DNA of 64,000 bases from Halothiobacillus diazotrophicus (GTDB lineage Bacteria; Pseudomonadota; Gammaproteobacteria; Halothiobacillales; Halothiobacillaceae). The stretch is taken from the NCBI RefSeq assembly GCF_001663815.1, contig NZ_CP016027.1:620001-684000 (forward strand), read 5' to 3'. Numbering within the stretch: position 1 is the stretch's first letter; each line of letters begins with the position of its first letter. The notes below the pieces were generated by a model. The model did not search any database, was not told where the DNA came from, and worked only from the letters and a program-made list of their open reading frames with translations. Both the position numbers and the translations under genes were made by a program. Positions 1 to 8,783 of this stretch are shown here, piece by piece.

Positions 1-107
1 AGGACATGGAGTTCCGGGGGCGTTTGCGCTTGAACCGACAACACGGGGAGCACAAGTAGGAACAGCAGTCCGGTAAGACGTTTACGGCTCAAGTATTTCG
101 TCCTCAT
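1..107 (-). CDS. N-terminal fragment of an exported protein, cut by the window edge
   Basis: Reading the - strand from an ATG at 107 gives 35 codons open to the window edge. They begin MRTKYLSRKRLTGLLFLLVL and continue to a VQA-Q site, which is a textbook Sec signal peptide: basic n-region, about 12 hydrophobic residues, then a cleavage site after residue 27. The rest of the gene is outside the window. It is divergent from ettA, with 75 bp between the starts. In E. coli ettA is divergent from slt, a soluble lytic transglycosylase that is also exported, so slt is a natural guess, but no catalytic part is visible here. Confidence 0.5.
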   Translation of the reverse strand, partial: MRTKYLSRKRLTGLLFLLVLPVLSVQAQTPPELHV

Positions 108-182
108 CTCATGCGATACTGGCATCTGTCCCTCGATCTGAACGATAATGTCAGAACATTTTACTCAGAAAACACAGGTTGT

Positions 183-1847
183 ATGGCGCAGTACATATTT
201 ACAATGAACGGGGTCGGCAAACTCGTCCCCCCCAAAAAATTCCTTCTCAAGGACATATACCTCAATTTCTTCCCGGGCGCCAAGATCGGCGTTCTGGGCT
301 ACAACGGGGCGGGCAAGTCCACGTTGCTGCGCATCATGGCCGGTGTCGACAAGGACATCGTCGGCGAGGCCAGGCCCCAACCGGGCATCAATATCGGCTA
401 CCTTCCTCAGGAGCCGGATCTCGACCCAGCCAAGGATGTGCGCGGCAACATCATGGATGGTGTCGGCGAGATGGCCCAACTTCTTGAGCGTTTCAATGAA
501 ATAAGTAACGAATTCGCCAATCCCGATGCCGATTTCGATACGCTGCTGGCCGAACAGGCCGAGTTGCAGGACAAGATCGACGCCGGTGGCGGCTGGGATC
601 TGGACCGCAAGCTCGAAGTTGCCGCGGATGCATTGCGGCTGCCGCCCTGGGATGCCGACGTCACCCGGCTTTCCGGGGGGGAACGCCGTCGCGTCGCCCT
701 GTGTCGTCTGCTGCTGTCCAATCCGGACATGCTCATCCTCGATGAACCGACCAACCACCTGGACGCCGAATCCGTCGCCTGGCTGGAGCGCTTCCTGCAG
801 GAATTCAACGGCACGGTTGTAGCGGTCACCCACGATCGTTACTTCCTGGACAACGTCGCCGGCTGGATCCTCGAACTCGACCGCGGTCAAGGCATTCCCT
901 TCGAGGGCAATTACTCGCAGTGGCTTGAAAGCAAGGAAAAGCGCCTGGCCCTCGAGGAAAAGACCGAGTCGGCCAAACGCAAGGCCATGGAACAGGAACT
1001 GGAGTGGGTCCGACAGAACCCGAAGGGCCGTCAGGCCAAGTCCAAGGCACGTCTCGCACGATTCGAGGAAATGCAATCCGAAGAATTCCAGAAGCGCTCC
1101 GAAACCAACGAAATCTACATTCCGCCGGGACCGCGTCTGGGCGACAAGGTCATCGAGGTCACGGATCTGACCAAGAAATTCGGTGATCGCGTCCTGTACC
1201 AGGGCCTGTCGTTCTCCGTACCCAAGGGGGGCATCGTCGGCATCATCGGCCCGAATGGCGTCGGTAAATCCACACTGTTCAAGATGCTGATCGGCGAGGA
1301 AAAGCCGGACGGTGGCGAGATTTCCCTGGGTGAATCGGTACAGATTTCCTATGTCGCACAGGGGCGGGACGATCTCGTGAGTACGAAAACCGTCTGGGAA
1401 GAGGTATCCGGCGGTTACGACAACATCACGGTCGGCAAGTACGAAATGCCGTCGCGCGCCTATCTGGGCCGTTTCAACTTCAAGGGCCAGGACCAGCAGA
1501 AATTCATGAAGGACCTGTCCGGTGGGGAACGGAATCGTGTGCATCTCGCCAAGCTGCTGAAAGCCGGTGGCAACGTATTGCTGCTCGATGAGCCGACCAA
1601 CGACCTGGATATCGAAACCCTGCGTGCCCTGGAACAGGCGATTCTGGACTTCCCGGGCTCCGCCCTGGTGATTTCGCACGATCGCTGGTTCCTCGACCGG
1701 ATCGCCACGCATATCCTGGCTTTCGAGGACGATGGATCCGTCGTGTTCTTTGAAGGCAACTTCCAGGACTATGAGGTGGACCGACACAAGCGACTCGGTT
1801 CCGATGCCGATCAACCCAAGCGTATCAAGTACACGCGGCTGGCTTGA
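183..1847 (+). CDS. ettA: Energy-dependent translational throttle protein EttA (ABC-F ATPase)
   Basis: EttA is a soluble ABC-F protein that binds the ribosomal E site and gates the first elongation steps according to the ATP/ADP ratio. The protein has two ABC cassettes in tandem. The first Walker A is GYNGAGKST at residues 39-47 and the second is GPNGVGKST; each cassette has an LSGGE signature and an LLLDEPTN- or LILDEPTN-type Walker B. The charged linker between them (EKTESAKRKAMEQELEW) is typical of the family. The reading frame is open from 111, but the family N-terminus (MAQYIFTMNGVGK) starts at 183, giving 554 residues against 555 in E. coli. No membrane domain is present, which fits ABC-F proteins rather than transporters. 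Confidence 0.97.
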   Translation: MAQYIFTMNGVGKLVPPKKFLLKDIYLNFFPGAKIGVLGYNGAGKSTLLRIMAGVDKDIVGEARPQPGINIGYLPQEPDLDPAKDVRGNIMDGVGEMAQLLERFNEISNEFANPDADFDTLLAEQAELQDKIDAGGGWDLDRKLEVAADALRLPPWDADVTRLSGGERRRVALCRLLLSNPDMLILDEPTNHLDAESVAWLERFLQEFNGTVVAVTHDRYFLDNVAGWILELDRGQGIPFEGNYSQWLESKEKRLALEEKTESAKRKAMEQELEWVRQNPKGRQAKSKARLARFEEMQSEEFQKRSETNEIYIPPGPRLGDKVIEVTDLTKKFGDRVLYQGLSFSVPKGGIVGIIGPNGVGKSTLFKMLIGEEKPDGGEISLGESVQISYVAQGRDDLVSTKTVWEEVSGGYDNITVGKYEMPSRAYLGRFNFKGQDQQKFMKDLSGGERNRVHLAKLLKAGGNVLLLDEPTNDLDIETLRALEQAILDFPGSALVISHDRWFLDRIATHILAFEDDGSVVFFEGNFQDYEVDRHKRLGSDADQPKRIKYTRLA

Positions 1848-1934
1848 TCAAAGGTGTGTTCAATGGCAGCGCAACCCGCACGAGACAGGGAAGATGCATC
1901 CGGATATCGGACTCATGAAGCAGGATTTTAAGCT

Positions 1935-2750
1935 ATGACGAACCCCGCCCTCGAACAGGCCATCATCAACAGAATTATGGAAAAGGGCATTGCACTGCCG
2001 GTATTGCCTGACATCGCCATGCGGGCACGTCGCATCGCCGAGTCACCCGACAGCACGGTGCACGAACTTGTCGACATCGTATCCCAGGATCCGGCCATTG
2101 CCGCCCGACTCATCCAGGTGGCGAACAGCGCCATGTATCGCGGCGCAGAGAAAATGGACAACCTCAATCAGGTGGTGGCGCGTCTTGGCATGCGCACCGT
2201 CAGTCAGTTGATCATATCCCTGTCGACCCAGCAGCTGTTCACGGCACATCACCCGAGCATCAAGAAGGCCATGCAGGACCTGTGGTCTTTTTCGGCTCAG
2301 ATTGCCGCACTCTCGCAACTGATCGCCCGCCGCCACAGCAAGCTCGACGCCGACCAGGCACTATTGGCCGGTCTGCTGCATGGGGTTGGCGGCATTCCCG
2401 TCATTGCCGTTGCAGAAGACATTCCGAAACTCCAGGAAGCTCCCGCAGTCCTGGACGAACTCGTACGCAGCCTGCAGCCCCGGCTCGGCGCCAAAATCAT
2501 GCAGGCATGGGACTTCCCGCCGCTGTTTGAGATGGTGATTCGCGAATGCGGTAATCTGGCCTACACCCACGAGGGCGGACCCGACTTCGCCGATGTGGTG
2601 ATCGTCGCGATTGCCCAGGCGCGGGGTCTGAGTGAAGCACCGGACGGACGCCCCATCGCGGCGGCAGAAAAATTGGGCGTCGATCTGGGCGTGAGCATGA
2701 TCGACCAGGAACTGGATGATGCCATTCGTGCCTTGACTGAAGGTCTATGA
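1935..2750 (+). CDS. HDOD domain protein
   Basis: This 271-residue protein consists of little more than one HDOD domain (about residues 12-210), an HD-like fold that usually lacks the catalytic metal ligands. HDOD proteins act in signalling and regulation, often near chemotaxis or cyclic-di-GMP genes. Visible family landmarks are LPVLPDIAMRARRIAESPDS, a VSQDPAIAARLIQVANSA stretch and LLAGLLHGVGGIPVI. No GGDEF, EAL or receiver domain is attached. An AGGA about nine bases upstream supports the start. It lies 87 bp after ettA in the same direction and could share its transcript. The specific partner is unknown. Confidence 0.85.
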   Translation: MTNPALEQAIINRIMEKGIALPVLPDIAMRARRIAESPDSTVHELVDIVSQDPAIAARLIQVANSAMYRGAEKMDNLNQVVARLGMRTVSQLIISLSTQQLFTAHHPSIKKAMQDLWSFSAQIAALSQLIARRHSKLDADQALLAGLLHGVGGIPVIAVAEDIPKLQEAPAVLDELVRSLQPRLGAKIMQAWDFPPLFEMVIRECGNLAYTHEGGPDFADVVIVAIAQARGLSEAPDGRPIAAAEKLGVDLGVSMIDQELDDAIRALTEGL

Positions 2751-2778
2751 CCGTCGCCGGATCACGATGGCGCCTCTA

Positions 2779-3072
2779 TCAATCCGCCAACAGCCGATTC
2801 AAAGCCGTAGCCAGTTCGGGCTCAAGCTGACGTTGCAAATCGGGGTGAAGCACGTTCCCCGATTCGCCATACAGACTAAGCGTCCAGTTGGGTGTGCTCG
2901 CGGCTTGAGGTCGCCCCAGATAATCCAGGCGGACCTCGGTCGTTTCCGTGATATCCCGCAGGACCAGGGCGGGCGGATCGACCAGCACATCGATCAGAAC
3001 CCCCGTTTTGCCGTCGATCTGAAAGATTTGGCCGATCAGTGGCTCGAGCAGGGAAATCAATGATTGGGGCAT
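2779..3072 (-). CDS. Hypothetical protein of about 97 residues
   Basis: I do not recognise this protein. It is acidic, with no signal peptide or membrane segment: a leucine-rich start (MPQSLISLLEPLIGQIFQ), a central region with a VLIDVLVDPPALVLRDIT stretch that looks like beta strands, and a C-terminal helix ending in LNRLLAD. The frame opens at a TTG at 3105, but the ATG at 3072 has a GAG eight bases upstream and is the better start. It converges on the HDOD gene with 28 bp between the stops, and I see no clear terminator between them. The - strand frame looks more protein-like than the + strand frame through the same bases. Confidence 0.6.
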   Translation of the reverse strand: MPQSLISLLEPLIGQIFQIDGKTGVLIDVLVDPPALVLRDITETTEVRLDYLGRPQAASTPNWTLSLYGESGNVLHPDLQRQLEPELATALNRLLAD

Positions 3073-3162
3073 TTCTGGACTCAGCTGTGGACATGAATTT
3101 GACAATACGGATACCCGCTAAGCGTAGCGCATTCGAGCAGGGAAGACGTGGTGAGGTCGTGA

Positions 3163-3744
3163 ATGCAGTATGAACTTTTCGGAATAGACCCGTTGTATCG
3201 GGGCTTTTTTGCCCTCAATCGCTACCGTCTGCGTTTCGAGCGCTATGACGGAACATGGTCCGGAGCGGTTGATCGCGAAATTTTCGAACGCGGTCATGCG
3301 GTTGCTGTCCTGCCCTATGATCCGAAGCGCGATCGCGTCGTCCTGCTCGAGCAGTTCCGCCCAGGTGCGCTGGAGGCCACTGGCGGCCCCTGGATGACGG
3401 AAATCGTTGCGGGAATGATCGAGATCGATGAATCGGTGGAAGGCGTTGCCCATCGAGAGATGCAGGAAGAGGCCGGCCTGACCACGGACCGATTGTTTCC
3501 GATCACCCGTTACTGGGTCAGCCCGGGCGGCACGACGGAAAGCATCTATCTATTTCTCGGACTGGTCGACAGTGAGGAAGCTTCCGGGTTTCATGGATTG
3601 CCGCATGAAAACGAAGATATCCGAGTGCTGACTATGTCCCTGGATGAGGCCCTGAACCGGGTCGACCAGGGGACGATCTGTTCAGCCGCACCAATCATTG
3701 CGCTTCAGTGGTTGTCGCGGCACCGGGCTCGATTTGTCGACTAA
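3163..3744 (+). CDS. nudF: ADP-ribose pyrophosphatase (Nudix hydrolase)
   Basis: This enzyme hydrolyses ADP-ribose to AMP and ribose 5-phosphate, clearing a reactive by-product of NAD turnover. The 193-residue protein carries a perfect Nudix box G-x5-E-x7-REUxEExGU, starting at GMIEIDESVEG and running through HREMQEEAGL. The preceding sequence (VLLEQFRPGALE) and following sequence (YWVSPGGTTESIYLFLG) match the ADP-ribose pyrophosphatase branch rather than MutT or NudE. The start ATG at 3163 has a GTGAGG ribosome-binding site six bases upstream. It is divergent from the hypothetical gene before it and appears to be a single-gene unit. Confidence 0.92.
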   Translation: MQYELFGIDPLYRGFFALNRYRLRFERYDGTWSGAVDREIFERGHAVAVLPYDPKRDRVVLLEQFRPGALEATGGPWMTEIVAGMIEIDESVEGVAHREMQEEAGLTTDRLFPITRYWVSPGGTTESIYLFLGLVDSEEASGFHGLPHENEDIRVLTMSLDEALNRVDQGTICSAAPIIALQWLSRHRARFVD

Positions 3745-3802
3745 TGAACCCGCTACGTCGGCGATCGCGTTCGGCCATTGCCTGAAAACAACGTCCCCAC
3801 TG

Positions 3803-3833
3803 GATTAATCGATCTAGATTAATCATGATTAAT
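3803..3833 (+). promoter_or_regulatory. Three GATTAAT repeats upstream of acnB
   Basis: GATTAATC occurs at 3803-3810 and 3817-3824, followed by GATTAAT at 3827-3833, in an otherwise GC-richer 170-bp leader. The core ATTAAT is itself palindromic. The cluster lies about 85-115 bp before the acnB start. It may be a regulator binding array or AT-rich promoter DNA; I cannot name a factor. Confidence 0.35.
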
Positions 3834-3916
3834 ATTCGTGCGACGGTCGTGGCTTCATGCGCTACGTCGACGCACCTGTAATTCTTGTACCGCTGTATTT
3901 TTTTGAGGACATCGAC

Positions 3917-6499
3917 ATGCTCCAAGCCTACCAAAGCCACCTACGCGAACGTGAAGCGCAGAACATTCCGCCCAAGGCTTTGACGGCAGAGCAAACGGCC
4001 GAATTGATCGAGCTCATCAAGAACCCGCCCAAGGATGTTTCCGCGCCTGAGCTGCTGCATCTCCTGAGCGAATGCGTACCGCCGGGCGTGGATCAGGCTG
4101 CCTATGTCAAGGCTGCCTTCCTGGCCGACGTAGCCGCGGGTGCAGCCAGTTCGCCGCTGATCGACCGTGTCGAGGCCGTGCGCCTGCTCGGCACGATGAT
4201 GGGCGGTTACAACATCGACCCGCTGATCGGACTTCTGGACGATGACGTGGTCGGTGATGCCGCCGTAGCGGCATTGTCCAACCTCATCCTCATTTACGAC
4301 GCCTTCCGTGACGTCGAGGACAAGATGCGTGCCGGTAGCGCCCGAGCCAAAACGGTCATCGAATCCTGGGCCAAGGCCGACTGGTTCACCAACAAGCCCG
4401 AATTGCCCGAAGAAATCACCGTCACCGTGTTCAAGGTGCCGGGCGAAACCAATACCGACGATCTGTCGCCCGCTCAGGATGCCTGGAGCCGGCCGGATAT
4501 TCCGCTGCACGCGCTGGCCATGCTGGGCAGCAAAATGCCCGATGGCCTGAAGACCATCGAAACCCTCAAGGAAAAGGGTTACCCGATCGCCTATGTAGGC
4601 GATGTGGTCGGCACGGGCTCCTCGCGCAAGTCCGCAATCAACTCCGTCCAGTGGTACATCGGCCGGGATATTCCCCATGTGCCGAACAAGCGGACCGGCG
4701 GCGTGATCCTCGGCAGCAAGATTGCACCGATCTTCTTCAACACCGCCGAGGATTCCGGTGCGCTGCCGATCGAGGTCAGCGTCGATCAGCTCGAAACGGG
4801 CGATGTGATCACGATTCGTCCCTATGCCGGAGAAATCGTCAAGAATGGCACCGTCATCGAGAAATTCGAGCTCAAGCCCACCACGTTGCCGGATGAAGTC
4901 CGTGCCGGCGGCCGGATTCCCCTCATCATCGGTCGGGCGCTGACCGATCGCGCTCGTGAATCATTGGGCCTCCCCACCTCAGACATCTTCCGTCGTCCCG
5001 TCCAGCCGAACGATACCGGCAAGGGCTACACGCTGGCCCAGAAGATGGTCGGCAAGGCCTGCGGCGTGACGGGCGTACGACCCGGCACCTACTGCGAGCC
5101 GCGCATGGCGACCGTCGGCAGCCAGGACACCACCGGTGCCATGACCCGCGACGAACTGAAGGAGCTTGCCTGCCTGGGCTTCTCCGCCGATCTCGTCATG
5201 CAGTCCTTCTGTCATACCGCCGCCTACCCGAAACCGGTCGACATCGCCCTGCAGCATGAACTGCCGGAATTCATCAGCACCCGTGGTGGGGTTTCCCTGC
5301 GTCCGGGCGACGGCGTCATCCACAGCTGGCTGAACCGGATGATTCTGCCCGACACCGTCGGCACCGGCGGCGATTCGCACACCCGTTTCCCCATCGGCAT
5401 TTCCTTCCCCGCCGGCTCGGGCCTCGTCGCCTTCGCCGCCGCGCTGGGCGTGATGCCGCTCGACATGCCCGAATCCGTACTGGTGCGTTTCAAGGGCGAG
5501 ATGCAGCCGGGCATCACCTTGCGCGACCTCGTCAACGCGATCCCCTATGTCGCCATCCAGCGCGGGCTACTCACCGTCGAGAAGAAGGGCAAGAAGAACG
5601 TATTCAATGGCCGTGTATTGGAAATCGAAGGCTTGCCGAACCTCAAGGTCGAACAGGCCTTCGAATTCGCCGATGCCTCCGCCGAGCGTTCCGCCAACGG
5701 CTGCACCGTGCGTCTGGGGAAGGAACCGATCATCGAATTCCTGAAGAGCAACATCACCCTGCTGCAATGGATGATCGCCAACGGCTATGAAGACAAGCGC
5801 ACGCTGGCGCGCCGCATCGAAGCCATGGAGAAGTGGCTTGCGAATCCCGAGTTGCTGGAACCGGATGCCGACGCGGAATATGCCGAAATCATCGAAATCG
5901 ACCTCGCGACCATCACCGAGCCGCTGCTGGCCTGCCCGAACGATCCGGACGACATCAAGCCGCTGTCTGAAGTACAGGGCGCCAAGATCGACGAAGTGTT
6001 CATCGGCTCGTGCATGACCAACATCGGCCACTATCGTGCGGCGGGCAAGGTGCTCGAAGCTCATGGGGGCGCCGTACCCACCCGCATGTGGATCGCCCCG
6101 CCAACCCGCATGGACGAGCACCAACTCACCGAGGAAGGCTATTACAGCATCTTCGGTAAGGCAGGCGCCCGGACAGAGATGCCCGGCTGCTCGCTATGCA
6201 TGGGTAACCAGGCACGTGTTGCGGATGGCGCGACGGTGGTCTCCACGTCCACCCGCAACTTCCCGAACCGCATGGGCAAGGATACGTTCGTCTATCTCGC
6301 CTCGGCCGAACTCTCCGCCGTGGCCGCCTTGCTGGGCCGCCTGCCGACCAACGCGGAATATCAGGCACAGGTTGCCGGTCTCAAGCCGCTGGCCGACGAC
6401 ATCTACCGCTACCTCAACTTCAATGAAATTGCGGAATACCAGAAGGAAGCCACGAAAGGATTGCAGATGATCAAGGAGATTCCCGTCGTCATTGCATAA
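3917..6499 (+). CDS. acnB: Bifunctional aconitate hydratase 2 / 2-methylisocitrate dehydratase AcnB
   Basis: AcnB interconverts citrate and isocitrate in the TCA cycle through a [4Fe-4S] cluster. The open frame begins at 3857, but the family start is the ATG at 3917 ([15 protein letters not shown]), preceded by a GAGG; this gives 860 residues against 865 in E. coli. The AcnB-specific N-terminal HEAT-like domain (about 1-160) is present, followed by the swivel domain ([16 protein letters not shown]) and the catalytic core. Cluster cysteines are visible in [16 protein letters not shown] and in [14 protein letters not shown] near the C-terminus. A strong terminator follows, so the gene looks monocistronic. 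This type is distinct from AcnA, which lacks the HEAT-like domain. Confidence 0.98.
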   Translation: MLQAYQSHLREREAQNIPPKALTAEQTAELIELIKNPPKDVSAPELLHLLSECVPPGVDQAAYVKAAFLADVAAGAASSPLIDRVEAVRLLGTMMGGYNIDPLIGLLDDDVVGDAAVAALSNLILIYDAFRDVEDKMRAGSARAKTVIESWAKADWFTNKPELPEEITVTVFKVPGETNTDDLSPAQDAWSRPDIPLHALAMLGSKMPDGLKTIETLKEKGYPIAYVGDVVGTGSSRKSAINSVQWYIGRDIPHVPNKRTGGVILGSKIAPIFFNTAEDSGALPIEVSVDQLETGDVITIRPYAGEIVKNGTVIEKFELKPTTLPDEVRAGGRIPLIIGRALTDRARESLGLPTSDIFRRPVQPNDTGKGYTLAQKMVGKACGVTGVRPGTYCEPRMATVGSQDTTGAMTRDELKELACLGFSADLVMQSFCHTAAYPKPVDIALQHELPEFISTRGGVSLRPGDGVIHSWLNRMILPDTVGTGGDSHTRFPIGISFPAGSGLVAFAAALGVMPLDMPESVLVRFKGEMQPGITLRDLVNAIPYVAIQRGLLTVEKKGKKNVFNGRVLEIEGLPNLKVEQAFEFADASAERSANGCTVRLGKEPIIEFLKSNITLLQWMIANGYEDKRTLARRIEAMEKWLANPELLEPDADAEYAEIIEIDLATITEPLLACPNDPDDIKPLSEVQGAKIDEVFIGSCMTNIGHYRAAGKVLEAHGGAVPTRMWIAPPTRMDEHQLTEEGYYSIFGKAGARTEMPGCSLCMGNQARVADGATVVSTSTRNFPNRMGKDTFVYLASAELSAVAALLGRLPTNAEYQAQVAGLKPLADDIYRYLNFNEIAEYQKEATKGLQMIKEIPVVIA

Positions 6500-6523
6500 A
6501 TAAAGCCCACCTGCTCACAAGCC

Positions 6524-6560
6524 AAACGCCCGGTCGATCATGATCGGGCGTTTGTTTTTG
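6524..6560 (+). terminator. Rho-independent terminator after acnB
   Basis: The 12-nt arms 6524-6535 (AAACGCCCGGTC) and 6542-6553 (GATCGGGCGTTT) pair with one G-T wobble around a six-base loop, followed by GTTTTTG. Confidence 0.85.
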
Positions 6561-6592
6561 GGCCGAACACTACCTACTATCCAAGACGCACT

Positions 6593-6611
6593 GATGATCA
6601 GAATCATTGAT
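6593..6611 (+). promoter_or_regulatory. Fur-box-like palindrome
   Basis: GATGATCAGAATCATTGAT matches the 19-bp Fur consensus (GATAATGATAATCATTATC) at 13 of 19 positions by eye and keeps the GAT-AT/ATCATT symmetry. It is centred about 55 bp before the ABM monooxygenase start, a plausible operator position. Iron control is inference. Confidence 0.35.
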
Positions 6612-6657
6612 GCTGGACGCGACAACCGACAAACCTAAACTCAGAGGCTAAAAACGC

Positions 6658-6960
6658 ATGTATATCGCCATGAACCGATTCCGTGTGGCCAAAGGCCGCG
6701 AACAGGAATTCATCGACATCTGGAAAAATCGGAATTCGCACCTGGAAGCGGTGCCAGGCTTCAAGGAGTTCAATCTTCTCCAGGGCGCCACGGACGAAAC
6801 TGCGACCCTGTTCGCCTCGCACTCGCTGTGGCAGTCCGCCGAGGATTTCGGCAATTGGACCCGTTCTGAAGCATTTCGCGCTGCCCACGCCAATGCGGGC
6901 GGAAGTCGGGATCTTTATCTCGGTCCGCCGCAGTTTGAAGGGTTCGAGATGGTGCTCTAA
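6658..6960 (+). CDS. ABM-fold monooxygenase, HmoA/IsdG-like
   Basis: This 100-residue protein is a single antibiotic-biosynthesis-monooxygenase (ABM) ferredoxin-like domain. Landmarks are MYIAMNRFRVAKGREQEF at the start, then EAVPGFKEFNLLQG and a SLWQSAEDFGNWTRSEAF stretch, which resemble the heme-degrading HmoA/IsdG branch. Such proteins are dimeric and open the haem ring to release iron; others of the fold act on quinones. I see the fold signature but cannot confirm the haem ligand (a histidine is expected; the only late histidine is in FRAAHANAGG). A Fur-box-like site upstream supports an iron role. A GGAACGG/CCGTTCC hairpin at 6967-6986 follows but lacks a T-run. Confidence 0.75.
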   Translation: MYIAMNRFRVAKGREQEFIDIWKNRNSHLEAVPGFKEFNLLQGATDETATLFASHSLWQSAEDFGNWTRSEAFRAAHANAGGSRDLYLGPPQFEGFEMVL

Positions 6961-7039
6961 GAGAGCGGAACGGGTGAGGCCGTTCCGGCCTCGCTAGTCA
7001 AAACGTATTGACGCGGACCTCGATCAGCCCGCAAAAAGC

Positions 7040-7753
7040 TCAATACACGGCATCGTGATAGACGTTTTGCACGTCTTCGACGTCGTTCAGCATATCCAAC
7101 AGCTTGTCCATCGTCGCGACGTCGTCGCCGCTGATGGGCGTCGAAGTTTTCGGCACGAACTGAATCTCATCCACATCGAAATCGAGCTCGCCGAAGGCAG
7201 CGATCAAGGCCTGACGGGCATTGTTGTACTCCGTGTTGGGCACGAATACCGTGACCTTGTCGCCGTCGCTCTCGATGTCGGTCACGTCGACATCGGCCAT
7301 GAGCAGGGCCTCGAGGACTTCGTCTTCCTTGCCCGTGAACACGAAGATGGCGGCATGGTCGAACTGATGCATGACGGTGCCCGGCGTGCCCAGCTTCGTC
7401 TTGGTTTTGGTGAAGCAGTTGCGTACGTCGCCGATGGTCCGGTTCGGATTGTCCGTCAGGCAATCGACCAGCACGACGACGCCACCGGGACCGAAGCCTT
7501 CGTAGCGGGCCGGCACGTAGTCCTCGCCGAAACCGCCCTTGGCTTTCTCGATGGCTTTCTCGATCACGTGCGCCGGGACCTGATCCTTCTTGGCGCGATC
7601 GATCATGCTGCGCAGAGCCAGGTTGCCATTGGGGTCGGTACCCCCGGATTTGGCCACCATATAAAGTTCGCGACCATATTTGCTGTAGACCTTGGCCTTG
7701 GCGTCTGCCGTTTTGGCCATGGATTCTTTACGGTTCTGATAGGCTCTGCCCAT
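7040..7753 (-). CDS. YebC/PmpR-family regulator, YeeN-like branch
   Basis: YebC-family proteins are described as transcriptional regulators and, more recently, as translation factors that relieve ribosome stalling at proline runs. The frame is open from 7882, but the family begins at [15 protein letters not shown] (ATG at 7753), giving 237 residues. Motifs include [39 protein letters not shown] and the C-terminal VQNVYHDA. The N-terminus (MGR rather than MAGHSKW) and the [16 protein letters not shown] stretch place it with E. coli YeeN rather than with YebC of the ruv locus. There is no ruvC nearby, in agreement. It is a single gene facing the preceding + strand genes. Confidence 0.93.
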   Translation of the reverse strand: MGRAYQNRKESMAKTADAKAKVYSKYGRELYMVAKSGGTDPNGNLALRSMIDRAKKDQVPAHVIEKAIEKAKGGFGEDYVPARYEGFGPGGVVVLVDCLTDNPNRTIGDVRNCFTKTKTKLGTPGTVMHQFDHAAIFVFTGKEDEVLEALLMADVDVTDIESDGDKVTVFVPNTEYNNARQALIAAFGELDFDVDEIQFVPKTSTPISGDDVATMDKLLDMLNDVEDVQNVYHDAVY

Positions 7754-7962
7754 GACGGTTCTTGCTCCGGAAAATCGTGTGCGCGAATGGTACCGCAAAG
7801 CCAAACGCTCGGGCGAGTCGAAATGTCCGATAAAGCAACGACGACAAAGCGCTGATGTGCCTTTTCTTCTGGTAATTCCCAACCTAATCGGAATGACGTA
7901 ATGAACGTCCGGCGCGTTATGCGAGAATGGCCGTTCGATTCAAGTAAGGAAGTGAACGATCG

Positions 7963-8166
7963 ATGAAAATCTCAATTTACGCACTTTCAGCCCTCGCGCT
8001 GTCGCTTTTGCTCTCCGCTTGCGGCGCAGGGGGAACGGCAACCACGGCCACGGCCGAAGTGCAGGCGGCCAAAGCCGCGAAACAGGATATGGATAAAGCT
8101 CAACAAGAGTTGGATGCCGCGCAGAAACTTCAGGAACAGCGCCTCAAACAGGCCGAACAGCAATAA
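7963..8166 (+). CDS. Small lipoprotein with a C-terminal helix
   Basis: This 67-residue protein has a clear lipoprotein signal: MKISIYALSALALSLLLSAC, with the lipidated cysteine at residue 20. The mature part is only 48 residues: a short Gly/Thr/Ala linker and then an uninterrupted charged helix rich in Ala, Lys, Gln and Glu (AAKQDMDKAQQELDAAQKL) that should form a coiled coil. In architecture it resembles Lpp/OprI-type envelope lipoproteins, though its C-terminus ends in Gln-Gln, not the Lys that Lpp links to peptidoglycan. It starts 15 bp before ycgN. The function is not known. Confidence 0.7.
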   Translation: MKISIYALSALALSLLLSACGAGGTATTATAEVQAAKAAKQDMDKAQQELDAAQKLQEQRLKQAEQQ

Positions 8167-8181
8167 CCTCCTTCAAGAAAC

Positions 8182-8649
8182 ATGACCGACGACGATCGCC
8201 CATTCTGGCGCCGAAAACGCCTTTCCGAGATGACGCCCGACGAGTGGGAGTCGCTCTGCGACGGCTGCGCGAAGTGCTGCCTGCAAAAGCTGAGCGACGA
8301 GGACGATCCCGATGACATGGTGTACTACACCGATCTGGCCTGCGATCTGCTGGACATGGGTACCTGTCGTTGTGGGAACTACACACAACGTCATGAACTG
8401 GTGCCGACCTGCGTCTGGCTCAAGCCTGAAGACCTGGAGGAATTCCACTGGTTGCCGGCCACCTGCGCCTACCGGCGTCTCGCCGAGGGCCGGGACCTTC
8501 CGGCATGGCACCCGCTGGTGACGGGTGATCCCGATTCGGCCAGAAAATCCGGCTACTCGGTGCAGGGCAGGGCGCGTCATGTGGCCAATCTGGCCGAGGA
8601 ACAGTGGCCGGAGCATATCGTCGATTGGCCGATGGAAGAAAGCGACTAA
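8182..8649 (+). CDS. ycgN: YcgN-family cysteine-cluster protein (UPF0260)
   Basis: This 155-residue protein belongs to the YkgJ/YcgN group of small cysteine-rich proteins, thought to bind a metal or Fe-S cluster through a conserved set of cysteines. Those seen are the CDGCAKCCLQ cluster, then CDLLDMGTCRCGNY, CVWL and CAYR. The sequence starts with PFWRRKRLSEMTPDEWESLC, as in the UPF0260 family, and ends with the expected HIVDWPMEE. No signal peptide is present, so it is cytoplasmic. The biochemical role is unknown. It sits just after the small lipoprotein gene. Confidence 0.93.
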   Translation: MTDDDRPFWRRKRLSEMTPDEWESLCDGCAKCCLQKLSDEDDPDDMVYYTDLACDLLDMGTCRCGNYTQRHELVPTCVWLKPEDLEEFHWLPATCAYRRLAEGRDLPAWHPLVTGDPDSARKSGYSVQGRARHVANLAEEQWPEHIVDWPMEESD

Positions 8650-8783
8650 ACCGAGTCGCCATCGGACCCGGCATGGCAGACTACTGACCGGTGTTCTAGG
8701 CTTTCAGTGAAGGTGTTGCGAATCACCCGCTAATCGCAAGGGAGTCGCAGCGCATCCCCACTGGACGACCAAGAGTACACCGC

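Noticed and set aside
165-1814. 549-residue open frame on the - strand across ettA
   Set aside because: It is antisense to a full-length ettA with all motifs; its translation shows no domain and mirrors the codon bias of ettA.
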